Below are positions 7,041 through 14,661 of a stretch of DNA of 32,121 nucleotides, piece by piece (position 1 is the stretch's first letter; each line of letters opens with the position of its first letter). A program made the translations under genes and the position numbers. The notes below the pieces were generated by a model, which made no database searches, was not told the DNA's origin, and saw nothing but the letters and a program-made list of their open reading frames with translations. Origin of the DNA: JBARRS01 sp049644345 (GTDB taxonomy: Bacteria; Actinomycetota; Thermoleophilia; Gaiellales; Gaiellaceae). The stretch spans positions 1 through 32,121 of the forward strand of contig JBARRS010000135.1 of the NCBI GenBank assembly GCA_049644345.1. Reading direction: 5' to 3'.

Positions 7041-8441
7041 TCAGAGAAGCTCGGCGAGCGGGAAGCTGCGGTGCTTGCGGGGCGGGACGAGGAAGTTCTG
7101 GCGGTGGGTGGTCCGCAGGACCGAGTTGATCCCCTGGCCGCGGGCGCGCGCCGCGAGCGGCAGCCTCGTGCCGTCGGGGAGGACGCCGTCCATCGCGAGG
7201 CGGTTGCGGTGGAAGTCGTCGCTCGTCGGGTTGAAGACGACGAAGTGGACCCCCGCTGCGGGCGTCTGGCTGAACCCATCAGCCTTCGGGTCGGCGCTCC
7301 AGAAGAAGGGATTGTCGAGCGTGTTGAAGTCGGCGCGGTGCGGGATCGCGGTGCCCTTGCGGTAGACGGTGCCGTCGGCGCCCACGACATCCTGCTGCAG
7401 GCGCGAGCTCAGCTGGATCGCGGAGCTGTGGCCGATCGACCCATAGCGGTGGAAGTCGCGGACGACGGCCGCGTTCGTCGAGACGTCCTTCGGCGCCTGC
7501 CGGACCGTCTGCGTCCCCGGCTGGACGCGGAGGGCGGGACGGAACGCGGTGTTGACACGGTCGCGGAAGTCGAAGTTGAGGTACCAGGCCTCCAGGTCCT
7601 CCAGCACGTGCGAGACGTGCATGTGCGTACCGTGGCGAAAGTAGCCGGGGTGCGTGTAGCCGAGCGTCTCGAGGTTGGCGATCCGCGGTGGGCCAAGGCC
7701 CTCTCGCTGGGTCGACGTGAAGCCGAGGAACAGCTCCGCCCCGTCGGGGATCAGGTCGGCGCCGCGCACGCCGGCGGCAACCGCCATCTGCTTCGGCAGA
7801 CTCGTGCCCCCACCGAAGCCCCCGCCGGCGAAGCCCTTTCGGACGCTCGTCATCCTGAAGAGGTCGCCGAGCTCGCCGAAGATCGCGTGCGCCGCATAGG
7901 CGATCGCGCCGAGGTTGTCGCTGCGCAGAAGGACCGCGACGTCGTTCTGTTCGAGCATCGTCTCGTCCGGGTCGCTAGGGAAGCGGATCGCGTCGAGCAG
8001 CGCGGACGTCCGCCGGCGGCGCTCCCGTGAGGCACGAAGGTCGAGGGGGACGTGCTCGGCGGCGAGGGCGGGAACGTAGCGGCGGAAGTAGGGCAACCCC
8101 CAGCCGACCGTCACGCCCAAGCCCGCTGCGCTCGCGACAAACTGGGCGTCGAGCTTCGTCAACACGTCTTCCAGCTCTCGCTGCGCCTTCCGGAGCGACG
8201 CTCGATCCGAGCCGACGACCAGCTTCGCCGTCACGACCTGGTGGTGGAGCGGGGGCACGACCACCTCGACGGCGTTGTCCTCGATGACCCGCTGGTCGAG
8301 CAGGTGCTGTTCCGGCAGCGACGTGCGGGTGTCGGGGCGCTCGGGCGAAGAGCTGAGCCGATCGACGAGCTCGTAGATCCCCGCTGCGCCCAATGCCCCG
8401 GCCGCGGCGCCGGCCAGCAGCTCTCTCCGCGTCACGCGCAC
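7041..8441 (-). CDS. Tat-exported DyP-type peroxidase-like protein
   Basis: A secreted protein of the dye-decolorizing-peroxidase fold, possibly without the usual peroxidase chemistry. From the GTG at 8441 it has 466 residues and opens with a twin-arginine signal: TRRELLAG (4-11), then a small hydrophobic Ala/Gly stretch. A second GTG at 8435 is also possible; the first is 2 nt after the stop of the preceding lipoprotein gene. Fold markers are VAVLLRSDN (DyP VxxxLRaD), GADLIPDGAELFLGF, and HMHVSHVLEDLEAWY, which parallels SYLVVRRIRMxxExW of DyPs. His338 (GSIGHSSA) sits where the proximal heme ligand is expected. The usual GxxDG motif is replaced by GFTSTQREG (240-248), so the distal Asp appears lost. 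Related sequences are often annotated Tat pathway signal protein/DUF7405. The substrate is unknown. Confidence 0.7.
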   Translation of the reverse strand: MRVTRRELLAGAAAGALGAAGIYELVDRLSSSPERPDTRTSLPEQHLLDQRVIEDNAVEVVVPPLHHQVVTAKLVVGSDRASLRKAQRELEDVLTKLDAQFVASAAGLGVTVGWGLPYFRRYVPALAAEHVPLDLRASRERRRRTSALLDAIRFPSDPDETMLEQNDVAVLLRSDNLGAIAYAAHAIFGELGDLFRMTSVRKGFAGGGFGGGTSLPKQMAVAAGVRGADLIPDGAELFLGFTSTQREGLGPPRIANLETLGYTHPGYFRHGTHMHVSHVLEDLEAWYLNFDFRDRVNTAFRPALRVQPGTQTVRQAPKDVSTNAAVVRDFHRYGSIGHSSAIQLSSRLQQDVVGADGTVYRKGTAIPHRADFNTLDNPFFWSADPKADGFSQTPAAGVHFVVFNPTSDDFHRNRLAMDGVLPDGTRLPLAARARGQGINSVLRTTHRQNFLVPPRKHRSFPLAELL

Positions 8442-8443
8442 CG

Positions 8444-9052
8444 CTAGCTCTTCGCGTGAACGAGCACGAGCGACGCGAGCTCGTGCCTCAGGTTCCCGAG
8501 CACCTGTCCGTACGAGAGCGGGGGCGCGACGTGCTGGCTCAGCGAGTAGAGCGAGCCGTTCTGGCGCCACGCGTACAACAGATGCCACTGGTCAGCGCCG
8601 TGGTTCACCGTGTACAGCGTCGCCTTGATCCCATTGGCTCGGAACGTCCCCGCCGGGTCCTCGAAGCACGGCACCCGCGAGCGGTTGTCCTCGCCGATGC
8701 ACGTGGGGAGCCGCGCGCGCCCGGGGTAGCCGCGGAAGTTGACGTGCTTCTCCTCGCCCTGCTCGAACCAGGCGAAGCTGATCAGGTAACTCCGGTCGCC
8801 GCTGACGGAGTTGACGTTGTTCCACTGGCCCTGGATCTTGCCGTCGAGCGGATCCGGCATCCAGGAGGGGCAGTAGACGTCGGCCTGGATCCGATCGGCG
8901 AGCTTCTGCCAGCCGTCTCGCCAAGCAGCCGGGCACGCGGTTGCGGCTGCGGATCGGCTCTGGTCCGACCGGCTCACATCCTTTGCGGTCGAGCCGCAGC
9001 CGGCGGCGAGGAGCGCCGCGAGCAGCGGCACGAAGACGGCCCAGGCCTTCAC
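8444..9052 (-). CDS. Lipoprotein of unknown function
   Basis: A 202-residue protein with a clear lipoprotein signal: MKAWAVFVPLLAALLAAGC, lipobox LAAGC with Cys19. The mature part has a Ser-rich linker (about 20-36) and a compact domain starting CPAAWRDGWQKLADRIQADV, with several further cysteines, including CPSWMPDPLDG, LPTCIGE and VPCFEDP, which could form disulfides outside the cell. I do not recognise the family. The start is GTG 9052-9050, without a visible Shine-Dalgarno. It is 18 nt after the TrpC-like gene, and its stop is 2 nt before the DyP-like start, so it is probably co-translated with that exported protein and may be its partner or anchor. Confidence 0.75.
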   Translation of the reverse strand: MKAWAVFVPLLAALLAAGCGSTAKDVSRSDQSRSAAATACPAAWRDGWQKLADRIQADVYCPSWMPDPLDGKIQGQWNNVNSVSGDRSYLISFAWFEQGEEKHVNFRGYPGRARLPTCIGEDNRSRVPCFEDPAGTFRANGIKATLYTVNHGADQWHLLYAWRQNGSLYSLSQHVAPPLSYGQVLGNLRHELASLVLVHAKS

Positions 9053-9070
9053 GGCGCTTAGGTTAGACAG

Positions 9071-9664
9071 TTACACAGGAGGTGGGGTGATGCCGACGAG
9101 CTCGGCGACGTTCCCAGTTGCGACGAGCACTGCATCGACGCCTGCCCGCTCGAGCGCGACTACCTCGTCGCGCGTGACGACACTGACACCGGCGATGGCG
9201 AGCTTGCCCGCCGGCACCGACGGGAGCAGCTCGAGCACGTGGTCCAGCGCCTCGTCGCCTGGTTCGAGCTGCCGCGCCGATAGGAGGACGATCTCGGGAT
9301 CGAGGCGCTCGAGCGCCAGCTCGAGCTCTTCCTCGTCGCGGACGTCGACGACGGACTCGAGCCCAAGCTCGCCGGCGCGCGCGTGGAGGTCTTCGAGCCG
9401 ACCGTCGTCCTCGCGGATCCGCACGACGGCGAGCATGACCGCATCGGCGCCGAGGTCACGCGCCTCATCGGGCTCATTGTGAGCGTCGAGCAGGATCGGC
9501 AGCGAAGTCGCCTCGCGTACGCCGTCGACCCGGCGCGCGATCGCGATCCCCTCGGCGCCCTCCTGCTCGGCGACGCGCGCGGTGTCGGCGTCGTCGACGC
9601 GCGCGATCACCGAGATGCCGTCGCCCTCGGAGATGGCCTGGCTGAGCCGCCGGCCGCCGTTCAC
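9071..9664 (-). CDS. Degenerate indole-3-glycerol-phosphate-synthase-like TIM barrel
   Basis: About 197 residues in the pattern of the TrpC barrel: VIARV (strand 1), a helix containing AEQEGAEGIAIA, LPILLDAH (strand 3), ARDLGADAVMLAV, LHARAGELGLESVVDVRDEEELELAL (strand 5), IVLLSARQLEPG (strand 6) and AGVDAVLVATGNVAELVG at the end. Every catalytic position of IGPS I can locate has changed. The KxSPS loop after strand 1 is absent, RKDF of strand 3 is LLDAH, the Glu of VEVH is Asp, and INNRDL is LLSARQL. Indole-glycerol phosphate synthase activity is therefore unlikely. There is no ATG; the start may be GTG 9664 or TTG 9673. The frame upstream of that is low-complexity and overlaps the neighbouring gene. 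It lies between the half-length dehydrogenase and the lipoprotein. A regulatory or binding role is possible but unproven. Confidence 0.6.
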   Translation of the reverse strand: MNGGRRLSQAISEGDGISVIARVDDADTARVAEQEGAEGIAIARRVDGVREATSLPILLDAHNEPDEARDLGADAVMLAVVRIREDDGRLEDLHARAGELGLESVVDVRDEEELELALERLDPEIVLLSARQLEPGDEALDHVLELLPSVPAGKLAIAGVSVVTRDEVVALERAGVDAVLVATGNVAELVGITPPPV

Positions 9665-9761
9665 GAGTTGCAATTCTGGCGCATTCCGTCGCAGACGCGT
9701 GAACTCGCGCTCGTTACGCTCGCAGCGGGGAGGAGGCGGGATGCACCATAGAAGAGATGCG

Positions 9762-10565
9762 TCAGACGCCGATCGGGTGCCAGACTGTCTTGAGCTCGAG
9801 GAACGGCTCGATTTCCCAAAGGCTCTGCTCGGCCACTCCACCGCGCACGACCCGCTTGACGTTCTCGGCCGCCAGCCGCTCCAGCTCGACCGCATCGACG
9901 CCGCCGTCCGCTCCCGACAGATCGATCGCGTTCACGTCCATGTGGGAAGCGAGCACAGGCGCGAGCTCGCCACGATGGCCGGTCAGCAGGTTGACCACCC
10001 CGCCGGGGAGATCCGAAGTCGCCAGCACCTCGGCCAACTCGGCCGCCGCGAGCGGCCGCGAATCCGAAGCCACAACCACGAGCGTGTTGCCGCCGACGAG
10101 CGGCGGCGCCACGCGTGAGACGAGGCCCTCGAGCGCCGGCCCCTCCGGCGCCAGCACACCGACGACGCCGGTCGGCTCCGGCACGGTGAAGTTGAAGTAG
10201 GGCCCGGCGACCGGATTCGAGGAGCCAAGCGCCTGCGCGAGCTTGTCCGCCCACCCTGCGTACCAGACGAAGCGATCGACCGAGCGCGCGACCTCGTCCG
10301 GGCCGGAGCAGAGCTCTGCGAACTCGGTCGATCGCGCCTCCAGCATCTCGGCGACGCGGTAGAGCACCTGGCCACGGTTGTACGCGGTCATCCCAGCCCA
10401 CTTCGGCAGGGCGCCCCGCGCGGCCCGGACCGCGTCACGCACGTCTTTCCTCGACGCGCGCGCGACGTTGGCGCCCTCGGCCTCATACGTGCGGCCCGAT
10501 TCCGAGCGCGGGAACTTGCCGTCGATGAAGAGCTTGTACGTCTTGCGGACCCGCAGCCGCCCCAC
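9762..10565 (-). CDS. Half-length aldehyde dehydrogenase family protein, no catalytic domain
   Basis: A 267-residue member of the ALDH superfamily containing only the N-terminal, nucleotide-binding half. It has KTYKLFIDGKFPRSESGRTY at the start, WYAGWADKL (also present in its neighbour), FNFTVPEPTGVVGVLAPEGP in place of the WNFP region, LVGGNTLVVVAS, LPGGVVNLLTG, and then a divergent end WEIEPFLELKTVWHP. The second half, with the catalytic Cys loop and LELGG-type Glu, is missing, so it should not oxidise aldehydes itself. The start is GTG 10565, 2 nt after the stop of the full-length enzyme, with GGGAGG 8 nt upstream, so the two are tightly coupled. The intact frame and strong ribosome site argue for a maintained partner subunit rather than a pseudogene. 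Confidence 0.82.
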   Translation of the reverse strand: MGRLRVRKTYKLFIDGKFPRSESGRTYEAEGANVARASRKDVRDAVRAARGALPKWAGMTAYNRGQVLYRVAEMLEARSTEFAELCSGPDEVARSVDRFVWYAGWADKLAQALGSSNPVAGPYFNFTVPEPTGVVGVLAPEGPALEGLVSRVAPPLVGGNTLVVVASDSRPLAAAELAEVLATSDLPGGVVNLLTGHRGELAPVLASHMDVNAIDLSGADGGVDAVELERLAAENVKRVVRGGVAEQSLWEIEPFLELKTVWHPIGV

Positions 10566-10567
10566 GG

Positions 10568-12067
10568 TCAGCCTCCCGGCCCTTCGCCGCCGTCGAACTC
10601 GAGGTACGGCTCCAGCCCGTGCAGCCCGCCCTCGCGCCCGAAGCCGGACTCCTTGTAGCCGCCGAACGGGGAGGCTGGATCGAAGCGGTTGTACGTGTTT
10701 GCCCAGATCACTCCCGCGCGCAGCCGCTGCGCCATCGCCAGGATCCGCGAGCCCTTCTCCGTCCACACTCCGGCCGAGAGTCCGTAAGGCGTGTTGTTCG
10801 CCTTCTCGACCGCCTCGTCCGGCGTCCGAAACGTCAGCACCGAGAGCACGGGCCCGAAGATCTCCTCCTGCGCGATCCGGTAGCTCTGTGCCACGTTCGT
10901 AAAGACGGTGGGCACGAACCAGTAGCCCTTCTCGGGCAGCCTGCACGGCGGCTGGTAGATCTCGGCGCCCTCGTCTTTCCCCGTGCGAACGAGCTCCTCG
11001 ATCTTGTCCAGCTGCTGGCGCGAGTTGATCGCGCCGACGTCGGTGTTCTTGTCGAGCGGGTCGCCGACTCGCAACGTCGCCATCCGCCGCTTCAGCTTTC
11101 GGATCACGTCGTCGTACACGGACTCCTGCACGAGCAGACGTGAGCCGGCGCAGCAGACATGGCCCTGGTTGAAGTAGATCCCGTTCACGATCCCCTCAAC
11201 GGCCTGGTCGAGTGCCGCGTCGTCGAAGATCACGTTCGCCGCCTTGCCGCCGAGCTCGAGCGTCAGCTTCTTGCCGGTGCCCGCGACCTCGCGCTGGATC
11301 GCCTTGCCCACCTCGGTCGAGCCGGTGAACGCAAGCTTGTCGATCCCGTCGTGCTTGACGAGCTCGGCGCCGGTCCGCCCGTCGCCCGTGACGATGTTGA
11401 CGACACCCGCCGGAAGCTCGGCTTGGCGGAGGATGTCGCAGAAGAGAAGCGCGGTCAGGGGCGTCGTCTCCGCAGGCTTCAAAACGACCGTGTTTCCGCA
11501 GGCGAGCGCGGGCGCGACCTTCCACGCGAGCATCAACAGCGGGAAGTTCCAGGGGATGATCTGCCCCGCGACGCCGACCGGGCGTGGCCGCCGGTTCGGG
11601 AACGCGTACTCGAGCTTGTCCGCCCAGCCCGCGTAGTAGAAGAAGTGCGCAGCCGCCAGCGGCAGGTCGACGTCGCGCGACTCGCGGATCGGCTTGCCAC
11701 CGTTCAGCGATTCCAGGACGGCGAACTCGCGCGAGCGCTCCTGGATGATGCGCGCGATCCGGAACAGGTACTTCGCCCGCTCTATCGGGGGTCGCTCAGC
11801 CCAGCCGTCCTCGAACGCGGTCCGTGCAGCCCGGACGGCGAGATCGACGTCCTCCGCTCCGGCCTGCGGCACCTCCGCGAGCACCTCCTCGCTCGAGGGC
11901 GCGATCGTCGAGTACCACTCGCCCGAACGAGGCTCGACGAACTCGCCGCCCACGAAGATCCCGTAGCGCTCCTCGAGCCGAACGATCTCACGGCTCTCTG
12001 GCGCGGTCGCGTACTCCCACCCGGACGGGATCGGAGTGCGGTCGCCTCTCTTCTGGAGCTCAGTCAA
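10568..12067 (-). CDS. NAD(P)-dependent aldehyde dehydrogenase
   Basis: A full-length (499-residue) soluble aldehyde dehydrogenase. Motifs in order: FVGGEFVEPRSGEWY at the N-terminus, GQIIPWNFPLLMLAWK (active-site Asn), GNTVVLKPAETTP (cofactor Lys), FTGSTEVG (NAD-binding turn), LELGGKAANVI (catalytic Glu), GHVCCAGSRLLV (catalytic Cys) and EEIFGPVLSV. The start is TTG 12067-12065, which overlaps the end of deoC by 8 nt. No better in-frame start follows, and the conserved-looking N-terminal block begins at once. Sitting between deoC and a half-length paralogue, it probably oxidises acetaldehyde released by deoxyribose-phosphate aldolase, but substrate choice cannot be read from the sequence. 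Confidence 0.93.
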   Translation of the reverse strand: MTELQKRGDRTPIPSGWEYATAPESREIVRLEERYGIFVGGEFVEPRSGEWYSTIAPSSEEVLAEVPQAGAEDVDLAVRAARTAFEDGWAERPPIERAKYLFRIARIIQERSREFAVLESLNGGKPIRESRDVDLPLAAAHFFYYAGWADKLEYAFPNRRPRPVGVAGQIIPWNFPLLMLAWKVAPALACGNTVVLKPAETTPLTALLFCDILRQAELPAGVVNIVTGDGRTGAELVKHDGIDKLAFTGSTEVGKAIQREVAGTGKKLTLELGGKAANVIFDDAALDQAVEGIVNGIYFNQGHVCCAGSRLLVQESVYDDVIRKLKRRMATLRVGDPLDKNTDVGAINSRQQLDKIEELVRTGKDEGAEIYQPPCRLPEKGYWFVPTVFTNVAQSYRIAQEEIFGPVLSVLTFRTPDEAVEKANNTPYGLSAGVWTEKGSRILAMAQRLRAGVIWANTYNRFDPASPFGGYKESGFGREGGLHGLEPYLEFDGGEGPGG

Positions 12068-12998
12068 TCGTGAAGTAGTCGGGGCTTTGGTAGCGACCCG
12101 TCTTCTCCTTCCGGAGCTGCATCAGCACGTCGTTCAGGAGCGACGAGGCGCCGAAGCGGTAGAGGTCGGGCGTCAGCCAGTCGAGGCCGACGGTTTCGTG
12201 AGCGAGCACCAGGTGCTGCACCGCCTGCTTGGCCGTCCGGATTCCGCCGGCCGGCTTGAAGCCGACCCGGCGGCCGGTCTCCTCGTGGACGTCGCGGATC
12301 GCCTCGAGCATGCAAAGGGCGACGGGCAGCGTCGCCGCAGGCGAGACCTTCCCGGTCGAGGTCTTGATGAAGTCGGCGCCCGCGGCCATGGCAAGTAGCG
12401 ACGCTCGCCGAACGTTGTCGTAGGTGCCTAGCTCGCCGGTCTCGAGGATCACCTTCAGCGTCGCGTCGGCGACGGCCTCCTTCACCTGGACGATCTCGTC
12501 GTAGGCCTTCGCGTAGCGGCCTGAGAGGAACGCGCCGCGGTCGATCACCATGTCGACCTCGTCCGCCCCGAGCTCGACGGCCCGGCGCGCCTCCGCGACC
12601 TTGATGTCTGTCGGGCTCTGGCCGGAAGGGAAGGCAGTCGCGACCGAGGCGACCTTGACGCCGGATCCGCGGAGCCTCTCGACCGCGGTCGGGACGAGGT
12701 TCGGGTAGATACAAACAGCGGCCACCGACGGGATGCTCGCGTCGCCGGCGTCCGGACGCACTGCCTTTGAGCAGAGAGCGCCGACCTTGCCGGGCGTGTC
12801 TGCGCCCTCGAGCGTCGTCAGGTCGCTCATCCGAACCGCGAGCTCGAGCGCGAGCACTTTCGCTTCGCGTTTGATCGAGCGGCGCGAGAGGGTTGTTGCG
12901 CGCTCCTCGAGCGCGACCTCGTCGATCGAACCGATGCGAGGCAGCCGCGGCTCGAGCGGCAGCTCAAATCCGGCCGGAAGGGCTGGCGCCTGCGGCAT
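12060..12998 (-). CDS. deoC: Deoxyribose-phosphate aldolase
   Basis: Class I aldolase that splits 2-deoxyribose 5-phosphate into acetaldehyde and glyceraldehyde 3-phosphate, the last step in using DNA nucleosides as carbon. The catalytic residues are in place: Asp149 in EVDMVID, the Schiff-base Lys212 in FIKTSTGK and Lys248 in GFKPAGGIRT. VCIYPN and VATAFPSGQ are further family marks. At 312 residues it is longer than the 220-260 typical of short forms, with about 50 extra residues at the N-terminus. The start is ATG 12998-12996. No Shine-Dalgarno is present. A TACACT hexamer lies 7 nt upstream, so the message may be leaderless. It is the first gene of the deoC-aldehyde dehydrogenase series and divergent from a secreted-protein gene 42 nt away. 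Confidence 0.95.
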   Translation of the reverse strand: MPQAPALPAGFELPLEPRLPRIGSIDEVALEERATTLSRRSIKREAKVLALELAVRMSDLTTLEGADTPGKVGALCSKAVRPDAGDASIPSVAAVCIYPNLVPTAVERLRGSGVKVASVATAFPSGQSPTDIKVAEARRAVELGADEVDMVIDRGAFLSGRYAKAYDEIVQVKEAVADATLKVILETGELGTYDNVRRASLLAMAAGADFIKTSTGKVSPAATLPVALCMLEAIRDVHEETGRRVGFKPAGGIRTAKQAVQHLVLAHETVGLDWLTPDLYRFGASSLLNDVLMQLRKEKTGRYQSPDYFTID

Positions 12999-13040
12999 TT
13001 GTTGAGTGTAGCCCGGGCGACCAGGGGTCAGAATAGGGGC
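12999..13040. promoter_or_regulatory. 42-bp divergent promoter region
   Basis: The whole space between the deoC ATG and the opposing GTG is 42 bp. Minus strand: TACACT, 7 nt before the deoC ATG. Plus strand: AGAATA (13030-13035), 5 nt before the GTG at 13041. Both distances suit leaderless transcripts. There is no room for two ordinary leaders plus promoters, so any regulator bound here would affect both genes. Neither -35 region is convincing. Confidence 0.4.
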
Positions 13041-13721
13041 GTGCGAACTGCGGCCGCACTTGTTTTCGCCTGCTTGTGCGCCCTGGCCGCGACCGCCGCG
13101 ACCGCCTCGGAGCAGTCGTTCACCTTCCGCGCCTACGTGAGTGGGCGCATCGTCGAGACGTGGAGCTACACGAAGTCGGACCGCACGCCCGCTTGCACGC
13201 GGAGGACGCGGAGTAAGGGCTCACGAGTCGTCCTCTTTCGAAGCGCGGCTCCCGCGCGCGTCCAGCTGGCACCGGCGAGGCGCCCACGAGACCCTGCGCG
13301 CCTCCCTCCCACACAGATCACGTCGATCACCGGCACGCTGCAGTACCGCCCCGGCAATGCGAGCACGACCTCCACCTGCGAGCCGAGCACGGTCATCGAG
13401 TGCACGACAACCGTTCAGCCCTTCGGCCAGGGCGCTCTCCGCATGAGGACGCGAAAGAACGGCACCGTCGCGCTCGGCCGTATCCGTCACCCGTTGCTCG
13501 GCGGTCCGCTGCGCGGGTGCGGTGCCGTCGTCAACAGGCGGACCGGCGACGTAGACCTCGTCGACGGGCAGTCGATCCCGACTCGTGAGCTCGGGAATGC
13601 GACGATCGAGCTCCGAGCGAGATATACGGCCACAACGCTGCTCGAGCTGCAGGGCTTCGACTCAGGGTCCCTGTTGACGACGGTCGACTGGAAGCTGCGG
13701 CTGGTGCGCGGCGCAAGCTGA
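13041..13721 (+). CDS. Secreted protein of unknown function
   Basis: A 226-residue protein with an N-terminal Sec signal (RTAAALVFACLCALAATAATA, cleavage probably before SEQSF). The mature part begins FTFRAYVSGRIVETWSY, looks beta-rich and contains a Thr/Ser-rich middle part. Cysteines at CTRR, CEPST, ECTTT and RGCGAV could form two disulfides. It has no lipobox and no second membrane segment. I recognise no family. The start GTG 13041 is preceded by AGGGGC and gives a proper signal peptide; the open frame extends 14 codons further upstream into sequence without a signal. It is convergent with era, 16 nt away, with no terminator seen between them. Confidence 0.7.
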   Translation: MRTAAALVFACLCALAATAATASEQSFTFRAYVSGRIVETWSYTKSDRTPACTRRTRSKGSRVVLFRSAAPARVQLAPARRPRDPARLPPTQITSITGTLQYRPGNASTTSTCEPSTVIECTTTVQPFGQGALRMRTRKNGTVALGRIRHPLLGGPLRGCGAVVNRRTGDVDLVDGQSIPTRELGNATIELRARYTATTLLELQGFDSGSLLTTVDWKLRLVRGAS

Positions 13722-13737
13722 CCGTCGGGCGGAGGAC

Positions 13738-14598
13738 TCAGATCCCGAGCCGGGTGAGCATCGCCTCGTCGTGGCGCCAGCGCGGCTTCGGCTTGACGCG
13801 CAGGTCGAGATGGATCGCGTGGCCGAGCAGCTGTTCGATCTCAGGCCGCGCACGTGTACCGATCTCCCTGATCACCCGACCGCCCCCGCCCACCACGATC
13901 TGCTTCTGCGACTCGGTCTCGACGTAGACGGTTGCACGCACGACCCTGTCCGTCAGCTCCTCGACTTCGACCGTGATCGCGTGCGGTAGTTCTTCGCGCG
14001 TCAACTGGAGCGCCTTTTCACGAACGAGCTCGGCAATCTGGAGCTCGAGCGCCAGGTCGGTTCGATGCTCGGGTGGGAAGTACGCCGGCCCCTCTGGGAG
14101 CAGCTCGACGAGCTCCTTGCGCAGTTCACCGACGCCGTCGCCGGTCTTTGCACTGACGGGATGGAGCGCGTGGAAGTCGCCGAGCCCGGCCGCGTTCTGC
14201 ATCTGCTCGGCGATGTGCCCAGGCTTGAGGCGGTCGATCTTATTCAGAGCAATCACGACCAGAACGCCGAGCGAGAACGTGCGCTGCGCGACGAACCGGT
14301 CGCCCGCGCCGATCCGTTCACGGGCGTCGAGGACGAGTGCGACTCCATCAACGCCTTCGAACGATGCGTCGACGGTGCGCTGCATGTGCTCCGTCAGCGG
14401 GTCGCGGGGCCGCTGGAACCCGGGCAGGTCCGCGAGCACGAGCTGGAAGCCGTCCCCGTTCGCGATCCCGAAGATCCGACGACGCGTCGTCTGCGGCTTG
14501 TCCGAGACGATCGCGACTTTGCCACCGCAGAGGGCGTTCACGAGCGTCGATTTGCCGACGTTCGGGCGGCCGGCGACCGCGACGAAGCCGCTTCTCAA
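13738..14598 (-). CDS. era: GTPase Era
   Basis: Essential GTPase that binds the 3' end of 16S rRNA during small-subunit maturation. It has 286 residues: G domain with G1 GRPNVGKS (10-17), G2 region KPQTTRR (34-40), G3 DLPG (57-60; more often DTPG), G4 NKID (119-122) and G5 SAK (149-151). This is followed by a KH domain with GGGGRVIREIG near 237-247 and the typical LDLRVKPKPRW ending. The start is TTG 14598, which begins exactly at RSGFVAVAGRPNVGKS; the nearest GGAG is about 12 nt upstream, so initiation may be weak. It is last in the long hrcA-to-era series and is separated from the preceding CHRD gene by a strong hairpin. Confidence 0.95.
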   Translation of the reverse strand: MRSGFVAVAGRPNVGKSTLVNALCGGKVAIVSDKPQTTRRRIFGIANGDGFQLVLADLPGFQRPRDPLTEHMQRTVDASFEGVDGVALVLDARERIGAGDRFVAQRTFSLGVLVVIALNKIDRLKPGHIAEQMQNAAGLGDFHALHPVSAKTGDGVGELRKELVELLPEGPAYFPPEHRTDLALELQIAELVREKALQLTREELPHAITVEVEELTDRVVRATVYVETESQKQIVVGGGGRVIREIGTRARPEIEQLLGHAIHLDLRVKPKPRWRHDEAMLTRLGI

Positions 14599-14620
14599 GA
14601 GCGCGGGTTGCTCCGAGTTC

Positions 14621-14650
14621 GTGCGACGGGCGGCCGTCCGCCCGCCGCAC
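14621..14650 (-). promoter_or_regulatory. 13-bp hairpin between the CHRD gene and era
   Basis: GTGCGACGGGCGG (14621-14633), loop CCGT, CCGCCCGCCGCAC (14638-14650): a 13-bp stem with a single non-Watson-Crick position. On the minus-strand RNA it is followed by GAACTCGGAGC, with no U tract. It may act as an mRNA processing or stability element that sets era apart from the upstream genes. It lies 11 nt after the CHRD stop codon and 22 nt before the era start. Confidence 0.6.
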
Positions 14651-14661
14651 GTGACCTTCCC

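Noticed and set aside
8442..8588. Longer N-terminus of the DyP-like protein
   Set aside because: It lies inside the lipoprotein gene and would bury the twin-arginine signal.
9762..10565. Half-length aldehyde dehydrogenase as a pseudogene
   Set aside because: The frame is intact, it has its own strong ribosome site and a divergent but orderly C-terminus, so decay is less likely than a specialised short form.
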